A stretch of DNA of 64,000 nucleotides, taken from Gemmatimonadota bacterium (GTDB lineage Bacteria; Gemmatimonadota; Gemmatimonadetes; Gemmatimonadales; GWC2-71-9). Each line of letters starts with the position of its first letter. Positions within the stretch are counted from its first letter, which is position 1. The stretch covers positions 1 through 64,000 of the forward strand of contig QHTT01000096.1 of NCBI GenBank assembly GCA_003220935.1, in the 5' to 3' direction. Position numbers and translations under genes: made by a program. A model generated the notes under the pieces. That model had not been told where the DNA came from. It worked only from the letters and a program-made list of their open reading frames with translations, and did no database searches. Shown piece by piece: positions 15,496-23,082 of this stretch.

Positions 15496-15497
15496 GC

Positions 15498-16250
15498 GTG
15501 TTCACTCGACTGCTGGTGGGACTCGATGGCAGCCCGCGGGCCGACTCGGCCTTCGAGCAGGCGGTGGTGCTGGCTCAACGGTTCGGCAGCACGGTGGTAG
15601 TGGCGTACGTACGGGAGGGGGGCGGGCGCGCCGCGGACGGCGCGGCGATGCTCGATCGCGCCCGTGAGCGGCTCGTCGCGGCGGGCCTGAAGGCCGAGCT
15701 CGCCGAACGCGAAGGTGAGCCCGACGTCGCGCTCGCCGAGCTCGCCAAGCCGGCGGACGCCGTGCTCGTCGGACGGCGCGGCGTCACCACCAAAGGCGAC
15801 GCTCTCGGCCCCACCGCGTCCTCCCTGATCCGGATCGCCGAGCGCTGCGTGATCGTGTGCGGCGGGCTGCCCTCGCCGATGACCTCCTGTGCGCTCGCGT
15901 TCGACGGGCGCGAGACCAGCCAGCGGGCGCTCGAGCTCGCCGCCCGGTTCGCCACGGTGGTCGGGAGCACGGTGCACCTGATCCACGCCGCGCAAGATCG
16001 CGACGCCGGACTGCAGGTGGTCGGGGTCGCGGAAGCCCTGCTCTCGATGCAGCGGGTGGCGTTCGTGACGCATGTCGAGCCCGGCAAGCCGGGGGAGGTG
16101 GTCGCCCAGGTGATCAAGCGAACCCGCTGCGACGCGTTGTTCGCCGGGGCCCACCTGAGCCATCAAGAGGGCCGGCCCAGCGCCGTCGTGGTGTCCCACG
16201 CCGAGGAGATCCTGCGCCACACCGACATCCCGGTGGTGATCCAGCCCTGA
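15498..16250 (+). CDS. Universal stress protein, tandem UspA-like domains
   Basis: 250 residues, GTG start. It opens with the UspA strand FTRLLVGLDGSPRADSAFEQAV and has a first-domain nucleotide-loop remnant VLVGRRGV. A second, more degenerate Usp domain begins at SCALAFDGRETSQRALELAA and ends HTDIPVVIQP. Tandem Usp proteins are cytoplasmic stress or starvation factors, some of which bind ATP; the classical GxxGxxxxS ATP motif is not clear here. It is co-directional with selD and the RNase HI-like gene. Confidence 0.85.
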   Translation: MFTRLLVGLDGSPRADSAFEQAVVLAQRFGSTVVVAYVREGGGRAADGAAMLDRARERLVAAGLKAELAEREGEPDVALAELAKPADAVLVGRRGVTTKGDALGPTASSLIRIAERCVIVCGGLPSPMTSCALAFDGRETSQRALELAARFATVVGSTVHLIHAAQDRDAGLQVVGVAEALLSMQRVAFVTHVEPGKPGEVVAQVIKRTRCDALFAGAHLSHQEGRPSAVVVSHAEEILRHTDIPVVIQP

Positions 16251-16251
16251 G

Positions 16252-16842
16252 ATGCCCGAGAAGACGGCGCCGATCCGCGTGCTCGTGCACGCCGACGAGA
16301 GCTGCCTCGGCAACGGCATGGAGCCGCCCAATCCCGGCGGCAACGCCGCGCTGATCGAGGCCCCCGCGGGCGACAGCGTGGCGCGCTGGGACTTGTACGA
16401 ATGCTCTCCCGACACGACCAACAATCGCATGGCGCTCGCCGGCGCCATCGCGACGCTGGAATGGCTGCACCGGCAGTGGCGCAAGGCCCGTGTCACGTAC
16501 GTGTCCGATTCCGAGTACCTGATCAAGGGGATGAACGAATGGGTGCCCGGCTGGGTGACGCGCGGCTGGCGGCGCAAGGGCGGCGCCGTAGAGAACCTCC
16601 CGCTGTGGCAAAAGCTGGTGCAAGCCGCCGGCGGGCACGCCGTGGAGTGGCGGTGGGTGCGCGGCCACAACGACAACCCCAAGAACGAGTACGCCAACGA
16701 TCTCGCGATCCGCGCCGCCGAGCGTCAGGAACGTTCCAACGGACTCGTGCCGTCCGGGTTCGACACGTGGCTGGCGCAGCGACGGGCGCGCAGGCAGTAC
16801 ACCGACTACGATCCCGATCAGGAGCTGCATGAGCGTCTCTAA
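16252..16842 (+). CDS. Ribonuclease HI-like protein lacking the second catalytic acid
   Basis: 196 residues. The RNase H fold is clear: D15 in HADESCLGN, the TNNRM helix start, D86 in VSDSEYLIKGMNEW, H139 in VRGHNDNPKNE and D150 in YANDLAIRAA, with a C-terminal extension beyond ~160. The glutamate that normally follows NRM (E. coli E48, ligand for both catalytic metals) is alanine here (A61, codon GCG). If real, this should abolish or strongly reduce RNA-DNA hybrid cleavage and may leave a binding function. It could equally be one sequencing error (GAG to GCG). It overlaps the dCMP deaminase gene by 14 nt. Confidence 0.85.
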   Translation: MPEKTAPIRVLVHADESCLGNGMEPPNPGGNAALIEAPAGDSVARWDLYECSPDTTNNRMALAGAIATLEWLHRQWRKARVTYVSDSEYLIKGMNEWVPGWVTRGWRRKGGAVENLPLWQKLVQAAGGHAVEWRWVRGHNDNPKNEYANDLAIRAAERQERSNGLVPSGFDTWLAQRRARRQYTDYDPDQELHERL

Positions 16843-17332
16843 GGACGGCGTGGCCGCCAACACCCACTTCCTGAACCTGCTGCCGGACGGCGCGTCGGCT
16901 CCGCCGGTCGAGCGCATCCCACTGTACGAGGTGTACATGCGGATGGCAGAGGAGCTCGCCAAGCGCTCGACGTGCGTGCGCCTGCGGGTGGGAACGGTGG
17001 TGACCGACCAGCTGCTCGAAAACGTGCTCGCCATCGGCTACAACGGGAACGCGCGCGGCCTGCCGAACCGCTGCGACTCCTCGGTCCCCGGGAATTGCGG
17101 GTGCATTCACTCGGAAATGAACGCGCTCGTCAAGGCGCCGGGGAGCGTGCGCGACAAGGTCGTGTTCATCAGCGCTTCGCCGTGCGTGATGTGCGCCAAG
17201 CTGATCATCAATTCGGGCGTCACGCATGTGTTTTATCGCAAGGCCTACCGCGACCCGTCGGGCATCGAGGTGCTCGAGCAGGGCGGCGTCGTCCCGGTGC
17301 TGTACGACCGCTGGGTGGGCGAGTGGCGGTGA
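16829..17332 (+). CDS. dCMP/cytidine deaminase family protein (ComEB-like)
   Basis: 167 residues. The zinc-dependent deaminase signature is complete: H94-S-E96 (catalytic Glu) and PC119-V-M-C122. The extra N-terminal segment and the GYNGNARGLP loop resemble deoxycytidylate deaminase and ComEB. dCMP to dUMP conversion would feed the FAD-dependent thymidylate synthase found about 13 kb downstream in this window. The start ATG lies inside the end of the RNase HI-like gene. Confidence 0.85.
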   Translation: MSVSKDGVAANTHFLNLLPDGASAPPVERIPLYEVYMRMAEELAKRSTCVRLRVGTVVTDQLLENVLAIGYNGNARGLPNRCDSSVPGNCGCIHSEMNALVKAPGSVRDKVVFISASPCVMCAKLIINSGVTHVFYRKAYRDPSGIEVLEQGGVVPVLYDRWVGEWR

Positions 17333-17337
17333 ACCAA

Positions 17338-17358
17338 TGCGGAGTGCGGAATGCGGAA
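17338..17358. repeat. 7-nt tandem array TGCGGAA
   Basis: Three copies (TGCGGAG, TGCGGAA, TGCGGAA) lie 5 nt after the dCMP deaminase stop. The unit is the same as in the paired arrays at 27407 and 39196. No inverted partner is visible nearby. Confidence 0.65.
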
Positions 17359-17404
17359 TTGAAATGGAGAGTCGTGCCACATCTCAACCCTGGGAGGGTC
17401 CCTC

Positions 17405-18448
17405 ATGAAGCGTGTCTCGTGGGCTCTACTCGTCCTCTCCGTCACCCCGGCCGTCGCGCCGCTCGGGGCGCAGTCGCTCATGTACCGAGCTCCGGACTTG
17501 GGGGGCACGTGGGTGAGCGAGGCGGGCGTGGTGCAATTCAACTTCGTGCACCGATTTCACGTCTTCCCTGGACCCGCCAACGCCGTTGTCAACTATCCCG
17601 CTTTCACGCTGGCGGCCGGCGTGGGCCACAACCTCGACTTCGGTCTCCATTTCGGGACCAAGAGCAGCATCCCGTCCAGCGGTGGATCATCCAACGAGAG
17701 CGAATGGTTCATCCGGTGGCGAGTGCTCGGAGGACCGGAAGGAAGGGAGGGCTTCGCGGTGGCGGTCACGCCCGCCTACAGCAAGCTGGCGAAGAGCGTG
17801 GATGGTGAGCTCGGGATCGACTGGACCCGTGGGCCCCTGACGCTCTCGGCGGCCGCCCGCGGCATGACGAAGCCGCTCGCCGCGTCGCGTGCCAGGGCGT
17901 CCTTCGGCGGAGGAGTGGTGGCCCGTGTCACGCCGTACGTCGCGCTCAGCGCCGACGTTGGATCGTTCGTGGGACCCACGACACTCGCCGTCTGGGGAGT
18001 CGCGCTGAACGTGGTGATTCCCGGCTCGCCTCACACGTTCGCCTTCGAGGCGGGGAGCGCCTCCCTCAACACGATTCAGGGGAATTCGCTCGGCTCGAAC
18101 GACGTGCGGTACGGCTTCGAGTTCACGATCCCGTTGCACCTGAAGCGGTTCAGCCCGTGGTTCCACAGAACCGGCGCGCCGAGGATCGTGGTTCCCCCCG
18201 GGGCCACCGCTGTGAAAATCGCCCAGTACAAGTTCGCAACCGACACGGTGCGAATCGCGGCCGGCGCAACGGTCGTGTGGGCGAACGACGATGTCGCCGA
18301 GCACACGGTCACGTTCGACGGCACCGAGCCGGGCTCGCCCACGATCGCCCCCGGTGGCAGCTTCAGCCATCGGTTCGACAAGCCCGGCACCTACGCCTAT
18401 CACTGCACGCCCCACCCTTTCATGAAGGGGGTCGTGGTCGTGAAATGA
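17405..18448 (+). CDS. Exported protein with C-terminal cupredoxin (blue copper) domain
   Basis: 347 residues; signal peptide ends LGAQ (residue 23). Residues ~30-245 are rich in alternating beta strands (for example FVHRFHVFPGPANAVVNY, TLSAAARGM, YVALSADVGSF) like an outer-membrane or periplasmic beta-barrel/sandwich protein. A plastocyanin/pseudoazurin-like domain follows (~265-347) with all type-1 copper ligands: H300 (AEHTV), C334, H337 and M340 in YHCTPHPFMKG. It probably carries electrons or copper in the cell envelope. This combination of a beta-rich front with a cupredoxin tail is not one I recognise. Confidence 0.75.
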   Translation: MKRVSWALLVLSVTPAVAPLGAQSLMYRAPDLGGTWVSEAGVVQFNFVHRFHVFPGPANAVVNYPAFTLAAGVGHNLDFGLHFGTKSSIPSSGGSSNESEWFIRWRVLGGPEGREGFAVAVTPAYSKLAKSVDGELGIDWTRGPLTLSAAARGMTKPLAASRARASFGGGVVARVTPYVALSADVGSFVGPTTLAVWGVALNVVIPGSPHTFAFEAGSASLNTIQGNSLGSNDVRYGFEFTIPLHLKRFSPWFHRTGAPRIVVPPGATAVKIAQYKFATDTVRIAAGATVVWANDDVAEHTVTFDGTEPGSPTIAPGGSFSHRFDKPGTYAYHCTPHPFMKGVVVVK

Positions 18449-18451
18449 GGA

Positions 18452-18486
18452 ACGGGCAACGTGCGACGTGCAACGTGTGACGTGGT
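18452..18486. repeat. 7-nt tandem array ACGTGCA
   Basis: Five consecutive degenerate units (ACGGGCA, ACGTGCG, ACGTGCA, ACGTGTG, ACGTGGT) fill the gap between the cupredoxin-protein stop and the GTG of the zinc-ribbon gene. They replace any clear Shine-Dalgarno. No inverted partner was seen. Confidence 0.7.
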
Positions 18487-18491
18487 AAGAC

Positions 18492-19166
18492 GTGCCTGAC
18501 GACCTGGATCGCTTGTTCGAGCGGCTGGTGCGGGTCCTGGCGGAGGACGCTCCCGGGCGGCTCGCCGTGCCCTTCCCCGCTGCGGAGGTCTACGAGCGGC
18601 TGGTCCCGTACCGCTCGAACCGCTCCACCCTGAAGGTCGCGACCCATCAGGACTACGAGATGGCCGTGCTGCGGCTGCTGTCGGGCGAGCGCGGCTATGT
18701 CTCACTCGACCCCGGGGAGGTGCAGGAGGCGCTGCGGCGCGAAACCGCGGAGGTCAATCCCGATCCCGGGCTGTTCCGCCAGTTCCCCGACGCGATCCTG
18801 AGCCTGAACCGGCTCGCCGCCGAGCGCTTCCTGCGCGGCGACCGGGCGTACGCGCCGCCCCACGCGCCGTTGCCCGACGCCCCGGAGCTCGTGAGACCGG
18901 AGGAGGAGACGGAAGCGGAAGCGGACGGAGAAGCCGCCGGAGTGACCCGCCAATCGGGATCTGCGTTCGAGCTGGCGGAGCAGAGCGAGTCCCCGCGCCA
19001 GTGTCCCTATTGCGGCGAAACGCTCCCCGGGGGGCGGAAGGTGAACTTCTGCCCCCAGTGCGGCCAGCCGCCGTCGGGCGAGCTGCGCTGTCCCGCGTGT
19101 GGCAGCGAAGTGGACGTCGGCTGGCGCTACTGCGCCGGCTGCGGGCGCGCGACGGGCTTCGAATGA
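18492..19166 (+). CDS. Hypothetical protein with two C-terminal zinc ribbons
   Basis: 224 residues, GTG start. Residues ~1-120 are a helical domain (LDRLFERLVRVLAEDAPGR, YRSNRSTLKVATHQDYEMAVLRLL) of no recognised family. An acidic linker (EEETEAEADGEA) leads to paired zinc-ribbon motifs near residues 172-218: CPYCGE, then FCPQCG, then CPACGS, then CAGCG. Zinc ribbons of this double type often mediate protein or nucleic-acid binding. The stop TGA is the first part of the GACCGTCG array that runs into the next gene. Confidence 0.65.
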   Translation: MPDDLDRLFERLVRVLAEDAPGRLAVPFPAAEVYERLVPYRSNRSTLKVATHQDYEMAVLRLLSGERGYVSLDPGEVQEALRRETAEVNPDPGLFRQFPDAILSLNRLAAERFLRGDRAYAPPHAPLPDAPELVRPEEETEAEADGEAAGVTRQSGSAFELAEQSESPRQCPYCGETLPGGRKVNFCPQCGQPPSGELRCPACGSEVDVGWRYCAGCGRATGFE

Positions 19167-19203
19167 CCGTCGGACCGTCGGACTGTCGGACGGTCGGACT
19201 GTG
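19165..19203. repeat. 8-nt tandem array GACNGTCG, left arm
   Basis: Five units (GACCGTCG twice, GACTGTCG, GACGGTCG, GACTGTG) exactly span the space between one gene's stop and the next gene's GTG start. That start is itself the end of the last unit. An inverted array of the same unit lies at 19558-19597. Confidence 0.8.
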
Positions 19204-20259
19204 AACACCCACCCAATCGCTGTCATTGGGGGAGACGGCATCGGGCCGGAGGTCATCGAGGCGGCGATCCCGGTGCTCGAGCGCGCCGCCGCGAAATACG
19301 GCTTCGGGCTCGAGCTCGAGCGCCTCCCGTATTCCGCCGATCACTATCTCAAGACAAGGGAGACTCTGCCGGACCACGCGTTCCGTCATCTCCAAGACGA
19401 CGTGGACGCGATCTTCCTCGGGGCCCTCGGAGACCCGCGCGTGCCCGGGAATGAGCACGCGCGCGACATCCTCCTGGGGCTCCGGTTCCGGCTCGATCTC
19501 TACATCAACTTCAGGCCGGTGAAGCTGCTGCATCCGGACCTGGGGGTTCTTCGCTCTGACCGTTCGACTGTCCGAACGTCCGACCGTCCGACGATCGACT
19601 TCGTGATCTTTCGAGAGAACACGGAGGGCGTGTATCTGGGCCGTGGGCGGATTGACGGCGATCAATACATCGCCGAAGAGGTGAACACCGTCAAGGGCGT
19701 CGAGCGGATCATCAGGGCCGCGTTCGAGTGGGCCAAGGCGCGCGGCAAGATGCGCGTGACGATGAGCGACAAGGCGAACGCCGTCCCTGCCCACAAGGTG
19801 TGGCAGGAGACGTTCAAGCGCGTCGCCGCCGCGTTTCCCGGCATCGAGGCCGAGCACCGTTACGTGGACGCGCTGGCGCTGGAGCTGGTGCGCGAGCCCG
19901 AGCGGTTTCAGGTGATCGTGACGAACAACCTTTACGGCGACATCCTCTCGGACCTGGGGGCGGGGCTGGTCGGCGGCCTCGGCCTCGCGGCGAGCGCCAA
20001 TCTCCACCCCGGTCGCGCCGGCCTGTTTGAGCCGGTACACGGCTCCGCGCCGCCGCTCGCCGGCAAAGGCATCGCGAACCCCATGGCGGCGGTGCTCACC
20101 GGAGCGCTGATGTTCGAGCAGCTGCGCCACCTCGAAGCCGCACGCGACCTCGAACGGGCAGTGCAGCAGACGCTCGCGGCCGGAGTGCGGACCCCGGACT
20201 TGGGCGGTGGGGCGCGGACCCGCGACGTCGCGGCCGCTATCGCCGAGCGACTCTCCTAG
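19201..20259 (+). CDS. Isocitrate/isopropylmalate dehydrogenase family protein
   Basis: 352 residues from the GTG at 19201; upstream in-frame codons are repeat sequence and zinc-ribbon gene shadow, so they are not used. The NAD-binding/active-site pattern is complete: IGGDGIGPEVIEAA at the start, FRENTEGVY, the lysine/aspartate block DKANAVPAHKVW, and NLYGDILSDLGAGLVGGLG. It oxidises a 2-hydroxy-acid with decarboxylation. IPMDH, isocitrate and tartrate dehydrogenase are all possible. A stretch RSDRSTVRTSDRPT before DFVIFREN is encoded by the inverted 8-nt array, an in-frame repeat insertion in a surface loop where relatives have a short variable linker. Confidence 0.87.
   Translation: MNTHPIAVIGGDGIGPEVIEAAIPVLERAAAKYGFGLELERLPYSADHYLKTRETLPDHAFRHLQDDVDAIFLGALGDPRVPGNEHARDILLGLRFRLDLYINFRPVKLLHPDLGVLRSDRSTVRTSDRPTIDFVIFRENTEGVYLGRGRIDGDQYIAEEVNTVKGVERIIRAAFEWAKARGKMRVTMSDKANAVPAHKVWQETFKRVAAAFPGIEAEHRYVDALALELVREPERFQVIVTNNLYGDILSDLGAGLVGGLGLAASANLHPGRAGLFEPVHGSAPPLAGKGIANPMAAVLTGALMFEQLRHLEAARDLERAVQQTLAAGVRTPDLGGGARTRDVAAAIAERLS
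19558..19597. repeat. 8-nt tandem array, right (inverted) arm inside the dehydrogenase gene
   Basis: Five units (GACCGTTC, GACTGTCC, GAACGTCC, GACCGTCC, GACGATCG) whose junctions GTCCGAC are the reverse complement of the GTCGGAC junctions in the array at 19165-19203. The two arms enclose the start codon and first 355 nt of the gene. The arm is translated in frame. Confidence 0.78.
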
Positions 20260-20268
20260 GATCGGACC

Positions 20269-21954
20269 ATGACTATTGCGCGCCATCTGACCCTGCTCAG
20301 CTTCCTTTGCACCATGACTCGAGCGGCCGATTCGCAGCAGCCCAGCCCCCGTCCCACGACGCTGGCCCACCGCTCCACCGTGTACGCCCCGCACGGCATG
20401 ATCGCCACGAGCCAGCCGCTCGCGACCGCCGCCGGCCTGGGCGTGCTGGAGCGCGGCGGCAACGCCATCGACGCCGCCGTCACGGCGGCCGCCGTGCTCA
20501 ACGTCGTCGAGCCGCCGATGACGGGGATCGGCGGCGACCTGTTCGCCCTCGTCTGGTCGGCGAAGGACCACAAGCTGTACGGGCTCAACGCCAGCGGCCG
20601 GTCGGGGAGCCTGATGACTCGCGCGGCGCTGCTCGCGAAGGGGCACACCACGATGCCCCAGGAGAGCGTCGAGGACGTCACCGTGCCGGGGGCACTGTCG
20701 GGGTGGGATGCGCTGCTGCGCCGCTTCGGGACCGTGAGGCTGGCGCAGGCCCTCGCACCGGCAATCGGTTACGCCGAAGCTGGCTTTCCGCTCACCCCGA
20801 TCATCGCCGGGGAGTGGGGCGCCGAGGTAGCCAAGCTCCGGAAGGACGAGGGCGCGCGCGCGACCTATCTCGTCGATGACGGGCGGGCCCCGCGGGCCGG
20901 CGAATGGTTCCGGAACCCCGACCTGGCGCGCTCGCTTCGCCTCATCGCCGAGCAGGGAACGGGAGCGCTGTACGGCGGCGAGCTGGGCCACCGGATCGCG
21001 GAGCGCGTGCGCGCCCTCGGTGGCTACCTGACGGCGGACGACCTCCGCAAGCACCGTCCCGAGTGGGTCGAGCCGATCTCCGCCACGTTCAAAGGTTACC
21101 GTGTGTGGGAGCTGCCGCCGAACGGCCAGGGCGTCGCCGTGCTCGAGATGCTCAAGATCCTCGAGCCGTACGACCTGAAGGCGCTGGGTCACAACACCGC
21201 CCCTTACCTGCACCTCCTGATCGAGGCGAAGAAGCTCGCCTACGCCGACATCGCGCAGTACGTGGGAGAGCCGACGGCGATGACGGTGCCTGTCGCGAAC
21301 CTCCTCAGCGACGGCTACGCCGCCTCGCGCCGCGCGCTGCTCGACCCGGCCCGCGCGGCGGACCGGCCCGCAGCCGGCAAGCCGCTCACGGCGAGCGAGA
21401 CGATCTACCTCACCGTGGCCGACTCGGCCGGCAACATGGTGTCCTTCATCAATTCACTGTACGACGCGTTCGGCTCTGGTGTGGTCGTGCCGGGGACGGG
21501 CTTCGCGTTGCAGGACCGCGGCGCGGGGTTCACGCTCGAGCCGGGCCTGCCGAACACGGTCGCACCTGGGAAGCGGCCGTTCCACACCATCATACCGGCC
21601 CTCGTTACGCAGCCGGACGGCAGGGGCGGCGAGGCGCCGTGGCTCAGCTTCGGCGTGATGGGCGGCTCGATGCAGCCGCAGGGTCACGTGCAGCTGCTGC
21701 TCAACCTGATCGTGTTCGGGATGGATCTCCAGGACGCGATCGACGCCGCGCGCTTCCGCCACCTCGAGGGGCGGCGCGTCGCGCTGGAAGCGCCGATCGA
21801 CGACGCGGTGCGCCGCGCGCTCGTCGCGCTCGGCCACGAGCTGACGCCGGAGGCCGATGTCGCCTTCGGCGGGGCGCAGGCGATCATGCGCCTCGCGCGC
21901 GGCTACGCGGCGGGCTCTGACCCACGCAAAGACGGGATGGCGGCGGGGTACTGA
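20269..21954 (+). CDS. Gamma-glutamyltransferase family protein
   Basis: 561 residues, Ntn-hydrolase family, with a likely N-terminal export signal (HLTLLSFLCTMTRAAD). Conserved blocks: MIATSQPLATAAGLGVLERGG, NAIDAAVTAAAVLNVVEPPM with TGIGGD, QESVEDVTVPGALSGWDALL, PPNGQGVAVLEML and the C-terminal FGVMGGSMQPQGHVQ. The autoprocessing threonine is predicted in ETIYLTVADSAGN, preceding the small subunit. It transfers or hydrolyses gamma-glutamyl groups (glutathione or similar) in the periplasm. The gene lies 9 nt after the dehydrogenase stop. Confidence 0.9.
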   Translation: MTIARHLTLLSFLCTMTRAADSQQPSPRPTTLAHRSTVYAPHGMIATSQPLATAAGLGVLERGGNAIDAAVTAAAVLNVVEPPMTGIGGDLFALVWSAKDHKLYGLNASGRSGSLMTRAALLAKGHTTMPQESVEDVTVPGALSGWDALLRRFGTVRLAQALAPAIGYAEAGFPLTPIIAGEWGAEVAKLRKDEGARATYLVDDGRAPRAGEWFRNPDLARSLRLIAEQGTGALYGGELGHRIAERVRALGGYLTADDLRKHRPEWVEPISATFKGYRVWELPPNGQGVAVLEMLKILEPYDLKALGHNTAPYLHLLIEAKKLAYADIAQYVGEPTAMTVPVANLLSDGYAASRRALLDPARAADRPAAGKPLTASETIYLTVADSAGNMVSFINSLYDAFGSGVVVPGTGFALQDRGAGFTLEPGLPNTVAPGKRPFHTIIPALVTQPDGRGGEAPWLSFGVMGGSMQPQGHVQLLLNLIVFGMDLQDAIDAARFRHLEGRRVALEAPIDDAVRRALVALGHELTPEADVAFGGAQAIMRLARGYAAGSDPRKDGMAAGY

Positions 21955-22009
21955 GCAGCCGTCACGAGCGCACATTTCTTGCGGTGTGTGCAAGCCAAGG
22001 AGGCTCCCG

Positions 22010-23002
22010 GTGAAGACGTCCGCCCTGCAGTTGCTCGCTGTCTTCGGCGCCGCGACCCTGCGGTCCGGCTGCAGCTCGAGTCCCACCGAGCCACACGTCT
22101 TCAGAGTCAACGCGGTCGACTCGATCGCCCTTGGCGGCACGCCGTTCGCGGTGGCGATTTCGCCTGTTGGGATCACCTACGTCACACAAAGCGCCGCCGG
22201 TTCAGCAGCTCGCGCGAACCAACCAAGCCCCCCGTTCTCACAGCTCGTTCCCGTAGGACCCCTTCCATCTCAGGTGCGGATGAGCCCTGACGGGCAAACG
22301 GCGTACGTCAGCAACCAGGATGCTGGGACGGTCACGATCGTGGATGTGGCCCAGAATCAACCTGTCGACACCGTCGTCGTGCCCGCCGGGAGCATTCTTA
22401 CGATCGGGCTGTCGCCCGACGGCGGGCGTGTGTATGCGCTGACCGACTACTTCGGCGTGTACGTGATCGATGCCCGCCGGCGCACCGTCATCGACTCCAT
22501 CCGCGCGACCGCCACCGGCCAGCTGCTCACCGGCGTCGCCTTCCACCCGGCCCTCCCACTGATGTACGTCGCCGCGCGGGACGCCGGAACTGTCACGGTC
22601 ATCGACACGCGTGCCGACACCGTCGTGAAGACCTATGCCGTGAGCGGCGGGCGTATCCAGAACGTGGCGATCGCCAGAGACGGCTCCGAGCTGTACGGGA
22701 CCGACATCCAGCGCAGCGGCCTCGTCATCTGGAACCTGGCGTCGGGCAGCACGAGCTATGTGGAGCTGCTGATCGGCTCGGGTCAGGTGCGCAACGCGTT
22801 CGACGTCGCCGTGACACCAGATAACGCCTCACTGCTCGTGAGCACGCTGGCAGACGGCAAGGTGTACGTCCTGAACCGCGCGACGCGCAGCGTGGTCGAT
22901 TCGATCAGGACTGGGGGCAGCCCGCGCTATATCGGCCTCGATTCGGACGGAGCGAACGCGGTCATCCCGAATGAGAGTGGCTGGGTGAACTTCGTGCGCT
23001 GA
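22010..23002 (+). CDS. Exported YVTN-family beta-propeller protein
   Basis: 330 residues from the GTG at 22010, which sits 7 nt after a clear CAAGGAGG ribosome binding site; that rules out the longer frame from 21857. The N-terminal signal ends near LRSGCSSSP (possible but imperfect lipobox). The rest is a propeller of YVTN-type blades: AYVSNQDAGTVTIVDV, VYALTDYFGVYVIDAR, MYVAARDAGTVTVIDT and VYVLNRATRSVVDSI. A surface or periplasmic scaffold or sensing role is likely, with no catalytic motif. Confidence 0.82.
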   Translation: MKTSALQLLAVFGAATLRSGCSSSPTEPHVFRVNAVDSIALGGTPFAVAISPVGITYVTQSAAGSAARANQPSPPFSQLVPVGPLPSQVRMSPDGQTAYVSNQDAGTVTIVDVAQNQPVDTVVVPAGSILTIGLSPDGGRVYALTDYFGVYVIDARRRTVIDSIRATATGQLLTGVAFHPALPLMYVAARDAGTVTVIDTRADTVVKTYAVSGGRIQNVAIARDGSELYGTDIQRSGLVIWNLASGSTSYVELLIGSGQVRNAFDVAVTPDNASLLVSTLADGKVYVLNRATRSVVDSIRTGGSPRYIGLDSDGANAVIPNESGWVNFVR

Positions 23003-23082
23003 CAACGCGCCGGCCTACCGCCGCTCCGCCTGCTCGTCCATATTCCGCAGTCTCTAGAGTACTTACGCGGAGTTTTGCCCCC

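Noticed and set aside
18754-21213. 819-codon minus-strand open frame
   Set aside because: Shadow of the zinc-ribbon, dehydrogenase and gamma-glutamyltransferase genes, which all have recognisable motifs on the plus strand.
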